Below are positions 1 to 10,813 of a DNA stretch of 64,000 nucleotides, in pieces; the stretch's first letter is position 1; each line of letters begins with the position of its first letter. The stretch is taken from NCBI GenBank assembly GCA_030549335.1, contig CM060196.1:73988139-74052138 (forward strand), read 5' to 3'. Origin of the DNA: Pontederia crassipes (taxonomy: Eukaryota; Streptophyta; Magnoliopsida; Commelinales; Pontederiaceae). The position numbers and the translations under genes were made by a program. Below the pieces are notes generated by a model. It made no database searches. It was not told the DNA's origin and was given only the letters and a program-made list of their open reading frames with translations.

Positions 1-2281
1 CCACCATCGACGAGATCTCCGCGAGTGCGACCGCGTCCGTCGAGCCCAGATCTGCACGAGAACGACCGCCGGCGAGATCTTCGCATCTACGACCGCATCC
101 GACCAGGGCCGCCGACCAGATTTGTGCCTCGGTGACCTCGTCCGCCTAGATCCACATGGAGCCGACATGATTTGAACCTTGGCAACTGTCACCAACGAGA
201 TCTGCGTCTCCAAAAGTGCCTTCTCCTTCTTCTTTCATAGTGTTTTTTCCACTTTCTTCCTCGGTCCGGCCATATCTCCTCACCTCTAGGAAGTCGCGAC
301 TCCCCACCTCGGACGGGCCGCCGCTGACCGCCGATCTCCAAGTGTCACTGCGCCCGCCTCTGAGCTACGTCGTTGTGCGCCGCCTCCGAACTCCGCCAAC
401 CTACCCGAAGACCCCTCCGACATCGAGCACGCCACGACCCCCGCCGATCTCCGTGTGTCGTTGTGCCCACCTTCGAGCTTTGTCGCCGACCTCGAGCACG
501 CTGCGCCCCTTGCCGATCTCTGTGTCGCCACCGACCTCGAACACGTCGTGACTCCCGCAGATCTCCGGTGTCGCCGCGCCCTCCGCCGCCGCCGCTGATC
601 TCGCGCACCGCCGCCGAGCTCGCCCACCCCGCCGCTGCCGAGCTCGTGCACCGCCACCGCCGAGTTCGCCCGCCCAGCCTTATCTCACTGTTAATCCATC
701 CTTCACCCTATAAATTTTTATTGTTTAATCTTTTAAACTAGTTATACTTTTGTTAATCCATCCGTGATTAGTTACACTTTTATATTTTTTTGTTAATCCA
801 TGTTGTAAATTAATTAAAAACATCGCAGATCGAACATCAAAATGTCTTTTGTAATTTTTTTTGTTAATTCATGTTGTAAGTTAATTAAGAACATCGCATA
901 TGGAACATAAAAATGTGTTTTTATCAATGAGGGGATCTTTTAGATATCAAATAGTGCTTCTCTTTCTCTCTACATTCTCGTCTTCCATCTCTATCTCATC
1001 TCACTTTCGGACATACTGCTTGTTAAATAATTAAAATAGTGGGTTAAAAAAGCATTAGGTGAGGGAGGATTCATTAACAAGTTCACCTAAGTGATTAAGA
1101 AAAGTAACCGAAAGAGGAGCATGAAGTATATGGTCAATTGTTCCCCATGTTTAACAATGAGATATGCGGACAAAGTGCGTAATTGCCACAAAATACGACA
1201 ATGATTTACAAGAGATCCATTACATAGCACATACATTACATTACAAATAAAATTACAAGGTTAGCATATCTAAAACATGATTCAACGGTGTGAGGGGTCG
1301 GCGGCGTTCGGCATGGCTGATCGGAGATGATTGGTGGTGGATCTCGGCAGGGGAGCGGCGGCGGGGGGCGCGGGGGCCGGTGGCGCTCGACAAGCTGTTC
1401 ATCAGCGCTTGGTGGCGAAACTCGACGGGGGAGTGGCGATGGACAGGGAGGCAGGGTGCGCAAGGGTCAGCGGCGCTCAGCAGGGCTGTTCATCAGCACT
1501 TGGTGGCGGAGCTCGGTGGGCGAGTGGCGTCGGATAGGGAGGCAGGGTACGAAGGGTCCGACAGTGCTTTGAGGGGCTGATCATCGGTGCTAGGAGGGGG
1601 AGTGTTGGCGGACAGGGGGTGCGCGAGGATCAGCAACACTCGGCGGGTCGGTGAGTGGCAGTCGTGCGGGGCCGGATGGGCTCGGAGATCCACTCCTCTT
1701 CACGCGGGCATCGACGGCGAGCATATCAGCGTGCTCGAGGGAGGGTCGCGGCTTCCTGGAGGCGAGGAGATCTGTCGATTGTCAGATCTGCCTGGATGGG
1801 GTTGCAAACGAGCAGATCTACCGGGACGAGGTCGCGCGGAGGTCACAAGCGGTCACTGAGGTGCATATCTCGGCGGTGGCGAGCAGATATGTTCGGACGC
1901 GGTCGCCGAGGCACAAATCTCATCGGCGGCCCACAGATCTGGATGGACGAGCTCGCCGAGGCGCAAATCTCGTTGGCGGCGGGCGGATCTCGACGGCGGC
2001 GGCGGCCTGGTCTCCAATGGCAAAGTCGCGAGAGGAGAGGGGCATACGCTAGCCCGGTCTCCGTCGTCGAGTCACGCGAGAGAGAGAGAGAGTAAGAATG
2101 GTGATATTTTTACCCTGCGTGCATTTGTACCTCGAGATTAGACCGGACAGCGATCGAATTTTTTCTTCTCGAACCATAGTCGACCGCCTGATTTTGGCTT
2201 TCATCTACGCCCGTCTGATGCGCATTGGACGGATGCCGGTTAATGGGGGAGTGTCAACCCATTTAAGTTGGGGGGACACCC
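1..2281. mobile_element. GC-rich DNA transposon with long inverted arms, left end outside the window
   Basis: The right end is a 24-bp motif at 2258-2281 whose reverse complement is identical to 63167-63190, where a second copy begins. Just inside it the reverse complement of about 1680-2080 resembles 63700-64000, and the direct strand at 1-90 resembles 63571-63660, so the two arms are inverted copies of each other. The arms are rich in the GAGATCTGC/CAGATCTG word and a (GA)n run sits at about 2079-2092. The centre (about 700-1270) is AT-rich. Open frames here are compositional and match no transposase I know. Long arms suggest a Mutator-like or foldback element; the target-site duplication cannot be tested because the left end is missing. 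Confidence 0.6.
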
Positions 2282-2832
2282 ATTATTCCCTTTATTTAAC
2301 TAGCACAAAAGTTGAGTTAATGTGAAGAAATTGACTGATATAAACTTTATTTTGAAACATGTCTCTAAACTTTTGGGATTTCAATAACATACAAATACAA
2401 TATTTCCAACCTTTTGGGACCATTTTCGGATCGCAGAGTCCTGATTTTTAAAAGTGATGTCGACGTCTCAACTCGTGTGGCACTAACGATTATGCGTACT
2501 GTTCATGCACCAGAGATTCCTAATCAATTCGTAAGATTATCTTGCATTGCGTACCTGATAGAGACTTTTAACCAAAAAAATTATATTTAAAAATTTTTGA
2601 ACTCTAGATTTAATCAAGTGAGAAGGAGCTTACCAGTCCACCCTACTTAAATGTTGGCATAACCAATGGGTACTAGCCTTTGAAGATGCTTTGCAGCAGA
2701 CATGTTTCCTTTCACCAACTACCATCATTCTCTTAACATACGACATGAATAATTAGTATGATTGTAATTTCTGGATTCATCGATGTTCTTATATTGTTAA
2801 TACACCTTCTGCGACATTTTGAATCATTGCCT
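2282..2832. other. Intergenic, no gene seen
   Basis: AT-rich sequence between the transposon end and the 3' side of the NLR gene. I see no convincing ORF, RNA or repeat here. Confidence 0.5.
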
Positions 2833-3894
2833 TTAGAATTGCTCCGACATCAACGGCAATTTCTTCTTCGCATCCCAAATGTTGGACTTCACGTGTAGCT
2901 TATTTTCGCCATTGTCGTTCTCGAGCTTCTGACTAACCTTCTTCGAGTTGCCTTGGACAAAAAAAATCATTTGACCTATGAAACAGCAGTGGAAACATTT
3001 CCTTTTCAGTTTCTTAAAACGAAAAATGAATTATAAATGCTGCTATTTATCTGCATACTAAAAAAATTGCAAGAAAAAAGAAGCATGTGCCAGTTTAATG
3101 AACCAGAGATAATTACAGAATGATTCTCCCATGGGAAAACAAAATATACCTTCACAATATAATTTGCTCAAAATGTCAATAACAGTGAAAGAAAACAAAA
3201 TGACAGTGAGCAAGTATACCTGACAAGCATTGGCTTTTTCATGAAAATCAGGTGGGCACCAGGTGCTGAGCAAGGAACAGCTCTGATGAATGTCGACAAC
3301 TTCAAGTGTCCTTGGCAGCTCACTCAGATCCAGGTCAAGAACAGGGCACTTATCCAACTTGATCTCTCTCATACTTCTGGAGTACCTGAAACCCAGCAGT
3401 GACGAGAGCTGACTGCAGTTCTTCAGCTCCAGTTTATTGATTGAAAGCAGTCCGTCTGGTAGCATGAAGGCCGCTATGTTGTGGAACCCTTCAACACTCA
3501 AAGATGTCAGGGATGGCAGGTGTCCGAAGCTCGGCACTATGGCACCACCATGGATTGAAAGTTCGACCAGTTCACCAAAACATGGTAAATTCGACAGCTT
3601 GAAACACCTGCTGATGGACAGACTGCGGAGGAGAGGAAAATCTTCACCTTCCACTTCAAACCATTCCTCCCAATTATACATGTCCCAGATCTTTAAGGTC
3701 TCCAGTGATGGAAATGCCTGCATTCCGACTTGTCCAAAACCCAGGAACTCTTTGCCCACGCTTTGCACAGAATCCATTCTTATTATGAACAGATGCTTGA
3801 GAGATGGGATGCGGCCAAGTGGTGGGAATTTCTTGCACCACCTGCAATTGTCGAGCGTTATGGAGATTAAGTTGTCGAACAAAGGATACGAAGG
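2833..3894 (-). CDS. NLR resistance gene, C-terminal LRR fragment
   Basis: The minus strand encodes typical C-terminal leucine-rich repeats of a CC-NB-LRR (RGA-type) receptor, including LFDNLISITLDNC, PPLGRIPSLKHL and ELPRTLEVVDI. Homology begins near 3890 at YPLFDNL. An exon appears to end at 3220, where CAG is followed by GTATAC. A possible last exon lies at 2833-2940, in phase if the acceptor is the AG before AAGGTT; it would add about 35 residues ending MSEQF and a stop. This is the continuation of the NB-ARC fragment at 5435-7355. The few residues normally joining the two (around a GYGG..FPSWLGD segment) are missing, and foreign DNA lies between, so the receptor is probably non-functional unless the insert is spliced out. 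Confidence 0.7.
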
Positions 3895-4306
3895 AATTGG
3901 TACAAATAAACAGAGGGTATTATAGGAATACCTCACAGCGGAAAACTGATCATCAAAGTTTTTTCTACGTTGTTTCTGTATCGTTGTTGGGAACTCAATC
4001 ACGAACGGAAAGAGAACACTTATTTACAATACAAGGACCTTAGGACGACATCGGAATCGCGATGAGAGTATGACAAACTCTTGTTGTTCATCGGACAGCA
4101 CCACATACGAGAAGCCATGTCCAAACACGCATGGCTCTTACATATTTATAGAGAGCCCAATGACTGCACTAATGTGTAGTTACTTCAACTGCCTACATAT
4201 GCAGTTAATGCACACGTGACAATGGGCCCAATATGGGCGTATGTCCAATAGGATCTCCAATCCATACAGGAAACTTGTCACTAGAATAATCCCTCACGAC
4301 AAGTTC
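3895..4306. other. Foreign insert inside the NLR gene, unassigned
   Basis: This stretch separates the LRR fragment from the foldback element. It does not read as NLR coding sequence and shows no useful ORF. It could be a fragment of another repeat, or the remains of the outer left end of the foldback element after rearrangement. I could not identify it. Confidence 0.4.
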
Positions 4307-5434
4307 TTTGAGTCGATTTTCAACTGGTCCTCCAACTTCAATTTATAACCAGAACGTCCTTCATCTTTTATTTTCTTGCACGATTAGTCATCTTGACCGG
4401 TGATAGTGGGTTTTTCGGTTTCCTTGCATACTTGGCCGACACATCAGCCGTTTCTCTCTCATCCACGTCATTTAAGTCATCCACGTCATTTAACGCTCCA
4501 ATTCAGGTAAATTACATGGATCGTCCCCCAACTTTGAATCAATTTTTAAACAGTTCTCCAACTTTGATATTATTGCATGATTCATCCACTTGACCGGTAA
4601 GAAATAACCGTTCGATTATCTTGTGACATGACATAATAAAATATAATAAAAAAATTTAATTAACTGACATCATACAATAAAAAATATTACAAAAATTTAA
4701 GGACACGGACGAGATGATAGAGGGGGAGTGTCGGGCCTCCTCTTTAAGCTCGCCCTTTGGCGAGTTGGCATAGGGGGCACCAACCCCCCTCTCCAAGCTC
4801 GTTCACTAGCGAGCTTCACACAAGAGACGACAATGCTCCTCGCGAGCTCGTCAGCGACCCTAAATGACTCAAAGTTGAGAGACTATAAAAAATAAAAATG
4901 ATAAGAGCGTCGACGAACTCGCGAGGGGGCGTTAGCATCCCTTGTGCAAAGCTCGTCAGTGGGCGAGTTTGGAGAGGGGGGCCGACACCCCTCCTCTGCC
5001 AGCTCGTTCGCATCTTAAAATTTTTATGATATTTTTTATTATGTGATGTCAGCTAATTAAAATTTTTTATTATATTTTATTATGTCACGTCACAAAATAA
5101 TCGGAAGACTGTTTCTTACCAATCAAGTGGATGAATCGTGCAATAATATCAAAGTTGGGGGACCGTATAGAAATCGATTCAAAGTTGAGGGATGATCCGT
5201 GTAATTTACCTAGTTTTGAGCATTAAATAACGGGATGACTTAAATGACGTGGATGAGAGAGAAACGGTCGACATGTCGGCCACGTATATAAGGCAACCAA
5301 AAAATCCACTATCACCGGTCAAGAGGACTAATCGTGCAAGAAAATAAAAGATGAAGGACGTTCTGGTTATAAATTAAAGTTGGAGGACTAATTGAAAATC
5401 GACTCAAAATTAAGGGACCTTCTTGTGATTTACC
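4307..5434. mobile_element. Foldback (long inverted repeat) DNA element in the NLR gene
   Basis: The whole segment is a near-palindrome. The left arm (about 4307-4865) matches the reverse complement of the right arm (about 4890-5430), with a short AT-rich centre. Matching words include GAGTCGATTTTCAA / TTGAAAATCGACTC, CTTGACCGGTGATAGTGG and its complement, and CTCGCGAG near the centre. The right terminus falls directly in the NLR reading frame (GGGTAAATCACAAG, read on minus, follows the codons for HKNL). The outermost left terminus is absent, so no target-site duplication can be read. There is no transposase. A degenerate arm of the same family lies at about 27598-27778. Confidence 0.7.
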
Positions 5435-7355
5435 CTAGGTTTTTGTGTGGTTTCAAGTTCCAAAACACTTCACTTGCATTTGCATCCATCTCATCACTTT
5501 CTGCTTCTCTGCCACTTATTGGCCATTGGAATATTAGGCTCTCGAGCCCTTCTTTGTTATTGAGGTTTGCTTGAGCTGTTTCCTTTCCACTGATCACATT
5601 CTTCAGTCCTCCATTGCAGAGATCTCCTCTCAGGTTCGCCAAGCTGTTTAGCTCGCCAATACCTGAGTTCCATTCATCTTCTTCTACGACACTAAATGCA
5701 GATAAAGTTTGGAGATCAGTTAATTGCCCGATCCCATGGGGTATTGCGACGTAACCTGATACCCTCCGGGTGTTGAGATGTCGAAGGTTAAATAGTTTCC
5801 TAAGTTCCTTGGGCAAATTCTGCAGATAAGCACAATCTTGGAGTTCTAGTGTTTGTAGATTGTATAGGCTGCAAAGAGACGAAGGAAGTCTTCTGACATT
5901 GGTATAGTTCAAACCAAGATACCGCAAATTCTTCAATCTCCAAATTGAATCAAGCAACTCCTTCAAGTCAGAGAAGCTCAAATCCAACGCTCTCAACTGC
6001 AGAAGATTCTCAAGGAGATCTGACAGGATCTTCGGGCTCAGAATTTGGATTCTCTTTCTTCCGCAATCCATCTGATGCCTGTCTGTCAGCAGCATTGAAT
6101 GCAAATCTCGACACTCCCTCAATGCTTCGAAATTGACGGCATGTGCTGATCTTTCAGGAACAGATGACACATTATGAATCTTATCAAAATCCTTCACCTG
6201 AAATGTGCTGATCACAGAAACTCGCACTGCCTCATAAACAAAATCGTGCATTTTATAACACTGTTTCTTGATACTGTAAATTGGTGAAAGTTGGAAAAAC
6301 GACCTGGCGACCAACTCATCCAGATACTCGCACCCTATGTCTTCTTCTTCCCTTCCATCTTGAGGCTTAATATAACCTTGTGCCATCCACAGTCGGATCA
6401 AATAGTTTTTCTCAAATATGTGACATTTAGGAAACAAAGAGCAGTAAAATAAACATTTTTGGAGAAACTCCGGCAGGAAGCCGAAACTCAATTTGAGAAC
6501 TGAGAAAATGGCATTCTTCTTTGGCTCCCCAAAGTCGTAGTCCCTGACTCCACTGCCCAATTGATCAGTTGAGATTGAGCGTAGAAGGCCCCCAAATGCT
6601 CTGGCATTTAAGGGCAAGCCCTTGCATCTGGGCACCATGCTTTTGCCAAATTTAATAAGGTCTGGATAAGCATTCTGATCTTTGTCATGGAATGCGCATT
6701 CCTGCAAGATCAACCAGCAATCCTTCTCGGACAGACCACTTATTTGGAAGGACTTCGTCATCCACTGGTTCGTATCAACAACGAATTCTTTCCTTGTTGT
6801 TACCAAGATCTTGCTTCCATTTGCACCAAACCTCAAAGGGTTTAACAAGTAGCTTCCGAAGATTTGACTGCCATAGTCTGGGAGTAAATTGTCTAATACA
6901 AGCAAGAACTTCCTGCTCATCACTTCCTCTTTCACTATTTGTCTTAGTTCAGAAAATTCAGATAGATCGCAAGGAGTTGCAGTAAGAGATTTTATAATTG
7001 CTCTAAGAAGATTTTTGACATTGTCAATTCGGGACAAACAAACCCATGAGCGAAGTTCAAAAGTGTCGAGTATCATGGGGTTATCATAGACAAGATGAGC
7101 AAGGGTTGTCTTCCCCGCACCTCCAACGCCCACAATGGGAATAATAGAGACATTATGTTCCGGACCGGAATCTGATTGCAACAATTGAAGAATTTTCTCC
7201 ATGTCCTCTTCCCTACCATAAAAGGAATCATGGAACTTCAACATTTTCGCTAGCTTCACTTTGTTTAGTTGATGATGGAATTCTTCGGAGCAATCAGATG
7301 ATGTAGGCTTAGGATGTTCAGTAATTCCTGTCGGTTCAGAACTTGAATATTTAAA
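5435..7355 (-). CDS. NLR resistance gene, NB-ARC plus N-terminal LRR fragment
   Basis: This is an intracellular immune receptor of the CC-NB-LRR class, which binds ADP/ATP and triggers effector-triggered immunity. Numbered from the codon at 7259, motifs come in order: P-loop GVGGAGKTT (about residues 44-52), RNBS-A (RSWVCLS), kinase-2 (KFLLVLDNL), RNBS-B (GSKILVTTR), GLPL (CKGLPLN), RNBS-D (CLFYCSLFP), MHD (YKMHDFV), then LRRs. The frame has no ATG at its upstream end; it opens at a good acceptor (CTGATACAG, exon from 7355), so a coiled-coil exon should lie upstream, but I found none between 7356 and 9490. Kinase-2 reads LDNL instead of the usual LDDVW. Coding ends abruptly at the foldback element, so the gene is likely a pseudogene. 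Confidence 0.8.
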
Positions 7356-9494
7356 CTGTATCAGATAACAGAGTCACAGATTCAAAGAAAAATTAAAAGC
7401 TAAGCATTCAACTCCATCAGAACTATACTTTTGTGATGGTTTTGCTACTGCAGTATATGAAATTTCAACGTCAAAGATGGATGCTTTCTGGTTTCGTCTT
7501 TGTTACGAATGCAGCTGAAACTTCTGCTGCCAGCAGTTGTGAGTTCCAAGAGAGTTCACGCAAGAATCAACTAAAATTAGATGCACGTATCATTTTAGCA
7601 CAAACAAAAATAAGAAAACATATTAGAAGCACGGTCACGTTGCTAAGAACTCAATTGATTGCAATGCATCAATAAAAACAAATAAAGGCCAAAGTCTGAT
7701 TTAAGCTGAGGGTTTGGAATTGCAAACCTGAACAGGGAGTCAAGATGATGAGAATGACGCAATCAGCAAGCCAACAGATTTGTCCGGGTGCAGGAGGAAG
7801 AACAGATGTAGATTTTGTTTGCATACGAATTCCACTTTCTTTGGTATTTGCAAGTTTGCAACTCGAACAGCAATTATATTCTTGATTTGGCCGTCATCTC
7901 ATTTAATATCTTCATTTGGAAAAAAAATACACTGATCTTGTGTCAGAAAATTTTTCACTTGATTTTTTTAATAAAAAAACAAAGTAACTATTCAAGAAAG
8001 CTACAGGAAGAGTACAATAAGTTATCTTTTAAAAAGGATTATGACCTTAAACTGTAAATTATTCTGGAAATTCGGATATCATAGAACATTTTTTCATTCA
8101 ATCCAACAATTATAATTTTGAAATTCAATCTTGAGATCTAAGATCAATAGTATACCATAATTCATTATCCAAATATATTTTTGTATTGTTTATCCATATT
8201 AAATAGAATACTTAACCTAGCTACTAGACAGTTGCACTCTTTGACGTTTGTCGATCATATATTGAACTAGTACGAAAGGTAATTATTTATGACTTACTTG
8301 AAGCAAAAGTCTGAAAATTCTTGGACATATGCCACTTAGTGTATATGATTATACAGATCTCAAATCTGATTTCTTCTCTGAAATTTTGCTGTCAAACTTA
8401 TCATTAGTTGACCAAATCTGGTACTGAATCAGCTATTTTGCAAGTTAAAGTAAGCCCCTGAAGAAAGTTAAATGGATTCATCAATTGGCTTCTAATTAGT
8501 GGTTACTGGTTAGGAATCTATTATAATATTGTCCTCGTTATCTGACAACATATGAAACTCCATATTCTATGTGCCTGACATATTCAACGCTTGCAGCAAT
8601 ATGTTATCAAAATATAAGAGTTAGCTGAACTGAAAAAAATACGGCGTTAACATCGAATCTCGAAAATATCAAAAAGGAAAAACTAAGATAGACATGGTGG
8701 GTGGTGAAAATCGATCAGCTGAAAATAAAATATATATATATAGCATATTCGTACCATATTGGCTTAAGTCATGATTTCATAAAACAAATGTTAATATCCA
8801 AATAATATGATAGCTTAGATGACATATCTTTGATGATTATTATGTGTTTTGACTCCTCAACTAGGCAAATTAATTTATGAAACTCTGATTTATGAGTTGG
8901 AAAACAACAGATGTGGCGAAAAAGTAGTTAATATTAATACATAGATTACAAATCGTTTGTTTTTAGCACAAGTGCTCGCTTCTCTGCTGACGAAACGGAA
9001 ACCTTCCGGGATGGGACTTTCTAGTTTTTAAAGACCCGACTATCATCATTTAAAGCTCCATCATCTTCAACTAGATCTGAGCTACTGATAAGCAAAATAT
9101 ATCGGATCCTCTGTCAACGAATTACAAGACAGAGGGGACTGAATATTAGTCAATATTATCCACATGCATCCAGATATAACTTGTACATCTAAGAACTTCA
9201 TGATATTTGATACAAACGTTTTGAGGTTTTTTTTATATATATACTAGGAATACTAAACGTCAAGAAACTTTCAACTCATATCTACATTTGTAACTTTGTA
9301 ACATGTTCCAGGCTTGTCCAACCAGTTGCATCGGAAATGATGAAATTAATATGCGCTACATGCTCATTAGCCCTAAAATCTTTCTACAGCTCCTTACCTT
9401 GGTGCTTATCGAAAGAAATCTGCTATTATAAAAGCCATTCATTGGTCTAAGAAACATGATCATGCAGATCGCAATCTGAATTGCAGAAAAGTGT
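7356..9494. other. Intergenic or intron, no gene seen
   Basis: AT-rich DNA upstream of the NLR fragment and downstream of the DUF641 gene. The expected coiled-coil exon of the NLR is not recognisable on either strand. Short ORFs here look random. Confidence 0.5.
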
Positions 9495-10760
9495 TCATTC
9501 AGCACATTTGACTCCTGAAAGGTAAACCTGTGAGCGTATGACACTACTTCCAATCATGAAACCAGGCATCACCATCAGCCCAACCTTGGGTCTCAAATCC
9601 CCTTCAAGAAGAAGGTTCTTTACCACACTTTCCATATAGACCTCCGAGAACTCTGTTCCTTTCTTCACCTGGAAAACCTTGATCTGGGGCTCGAAGGAGT
9701 ACGTCAGCCTGTGCAGCAGCCAAATTGATTTTGCGAGTTTCAGAAAAGCCTGGTAGAATGGTGTCCTCGGGTGCCCACCGCCCACTATATAATTCCTCTG
9801 ATCCAAGTTACCAAAGAAAGATGATTCCATTTTTGGATGCACAATAGATAGATACTTTTTCCTGGAAAATTTTCCAAAAAGCGAATCTGGATTTTGACTC
9901 AATATATCTAAAGGATCCATAGCTCTTATTGCAAGAAACTGATGGAAAAAACCCTCATTAGAAACGGTTATATTGCCTGCATCAACAGAAAAGCTTTCTT
10001 CCTGAAATCCACTGAACATTCGCTGACAAATATATAATTCAAATGCATACTTCTTGTGAACCCTCTTAGCATAGACAACAGCAGGTTCAATTGAATTTGC
10101 TGCAGCATCAAGATCCCATCCTGCTGCTTTCATCATGTTAATCAGCGGCTTTGCAAAATCATGAATGGACTTGTATGCCACATCAACTGCAGTTGAAAAA
10201 AGATTAGGAGTCAATTCAATAGAGAAGAAGTTATTTTCTTCCTCTTCATTCTCTGCTTCTTTAGAAAGCAAGCCCCTCTGTTTAAGTTTCTTCTCAAGTT
10301 TCGCCTTTCTCTGGCCTGACTCTTGAATTTGCTGATTCAGTTGAGCAATCTCAGTTTCTCTGTTTTGAATTTGAGACTGGAATTTCTTCACCATGACTTC
10401 ATACGTTTTCAGTAAGTTCTGTTGCTGTTGGATCTCTGCAAGTAAACGTGAATCTTTAGGAGACGCTGATGTGAGTTTTGGGTTCTTATCTCTGTAAGAA
10501 TGCTTGAGCTCCGAAAGCTTCATAAGCTCCTCTATAACAAGTTTATCGGCAGCATGAATCTTATCTGGATCATATGGAGTATGAGCCTCCTGAAGCTGAA
10601 TGTATGCTGCCTTCAGAGAGGAAATGTTGCTGAAAATCTTGGATATCATGGTATCCATGCTTTCCTTGTTTTGATTTACAGTTTCATCAATTGGTTGAGG
10701 ATAAACTTTCTGATTATTGTTGTCATGATTTTGTGTTTCCTTATGTCCTGCTCGTATCAT
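9495..10760 (-). CDS. DUF641 protein, GIL1/IRKI-like
   Basis: A 421-codon uninterrupted frame encodes a plant-specific DUF641 protein related to GIL1 (gravitropic in the light) and IRKI (IRK-interacting protein). The N-terminal DUF641 block (about residues 30-95; SNISSLKAAYIQLQEAHTPY) is followed by a Gln/Lys/Glu-rich coiled coil (about 105-165), an acidic linker (AENEEEENN), and the conserved C-terminal domain ending KVGLMVMPGFMIGSSVI...VYLSGVK, where the family normally ends. The ATG at 10760 lies about 50 nt inside an exon that begins after the acceptor CTGCAG at 10814-10819, so the leader is probably spliced. Family members act in gravitropism and growth signalling; the role here is inferred from the family only. 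No breaks are seen. Confidence 0.88.
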   Translation of the reverse strand: MIRAGHKETQNHDNNNQKVYPQPIDETVNQNKESMDTMISKIFSNISSLKAAYIQLQEAHTPYDPDKIHAADKLVIEELMKLSELKHSYRDKNPKLTSASPKDSRLLAEIQQQQNLLKTYEVMVKKFQSQIQNRETEIAQLNQQIQESGQRKAKLEKKLKQRGLLSKEAENEEEENNFFSIELTPNLFSTAVDVAYKSIHDFAKPLINMMKAAGWDLDAAANSIEPAVVYAKRVHKKYAFELYICQRMFSGFQEESFSVDAGNITVSNEGFFHQFLAIRAMDPLDILSQNPDSLFGKFSRKKYLSIVHPKMESSFFGNLDQRNYIVGGGHPRTPFYQAFLKLAKSIWLLHRLTYSFEPQIKVFQVKKGTEFSEVYMESVVKNLLLEGDLRPKVGLMVMPGFMIGSSVIRSQVYLSGVKCAE

Positions 10761-10813
10761 TGGTCTTCCCTAGAAGAAGCAACTCTAACTCCTTAATTAT
10801 CGAGTAATCAGAC

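Noticed and set aside
216-2095. Many overlapping ORFs of 66-146 codons on both strands
   Set aside because: They are Arg/Pro/Ser-rich, overlap in several frames and lie in the GC-rich transposon; the open frames reflect composition.
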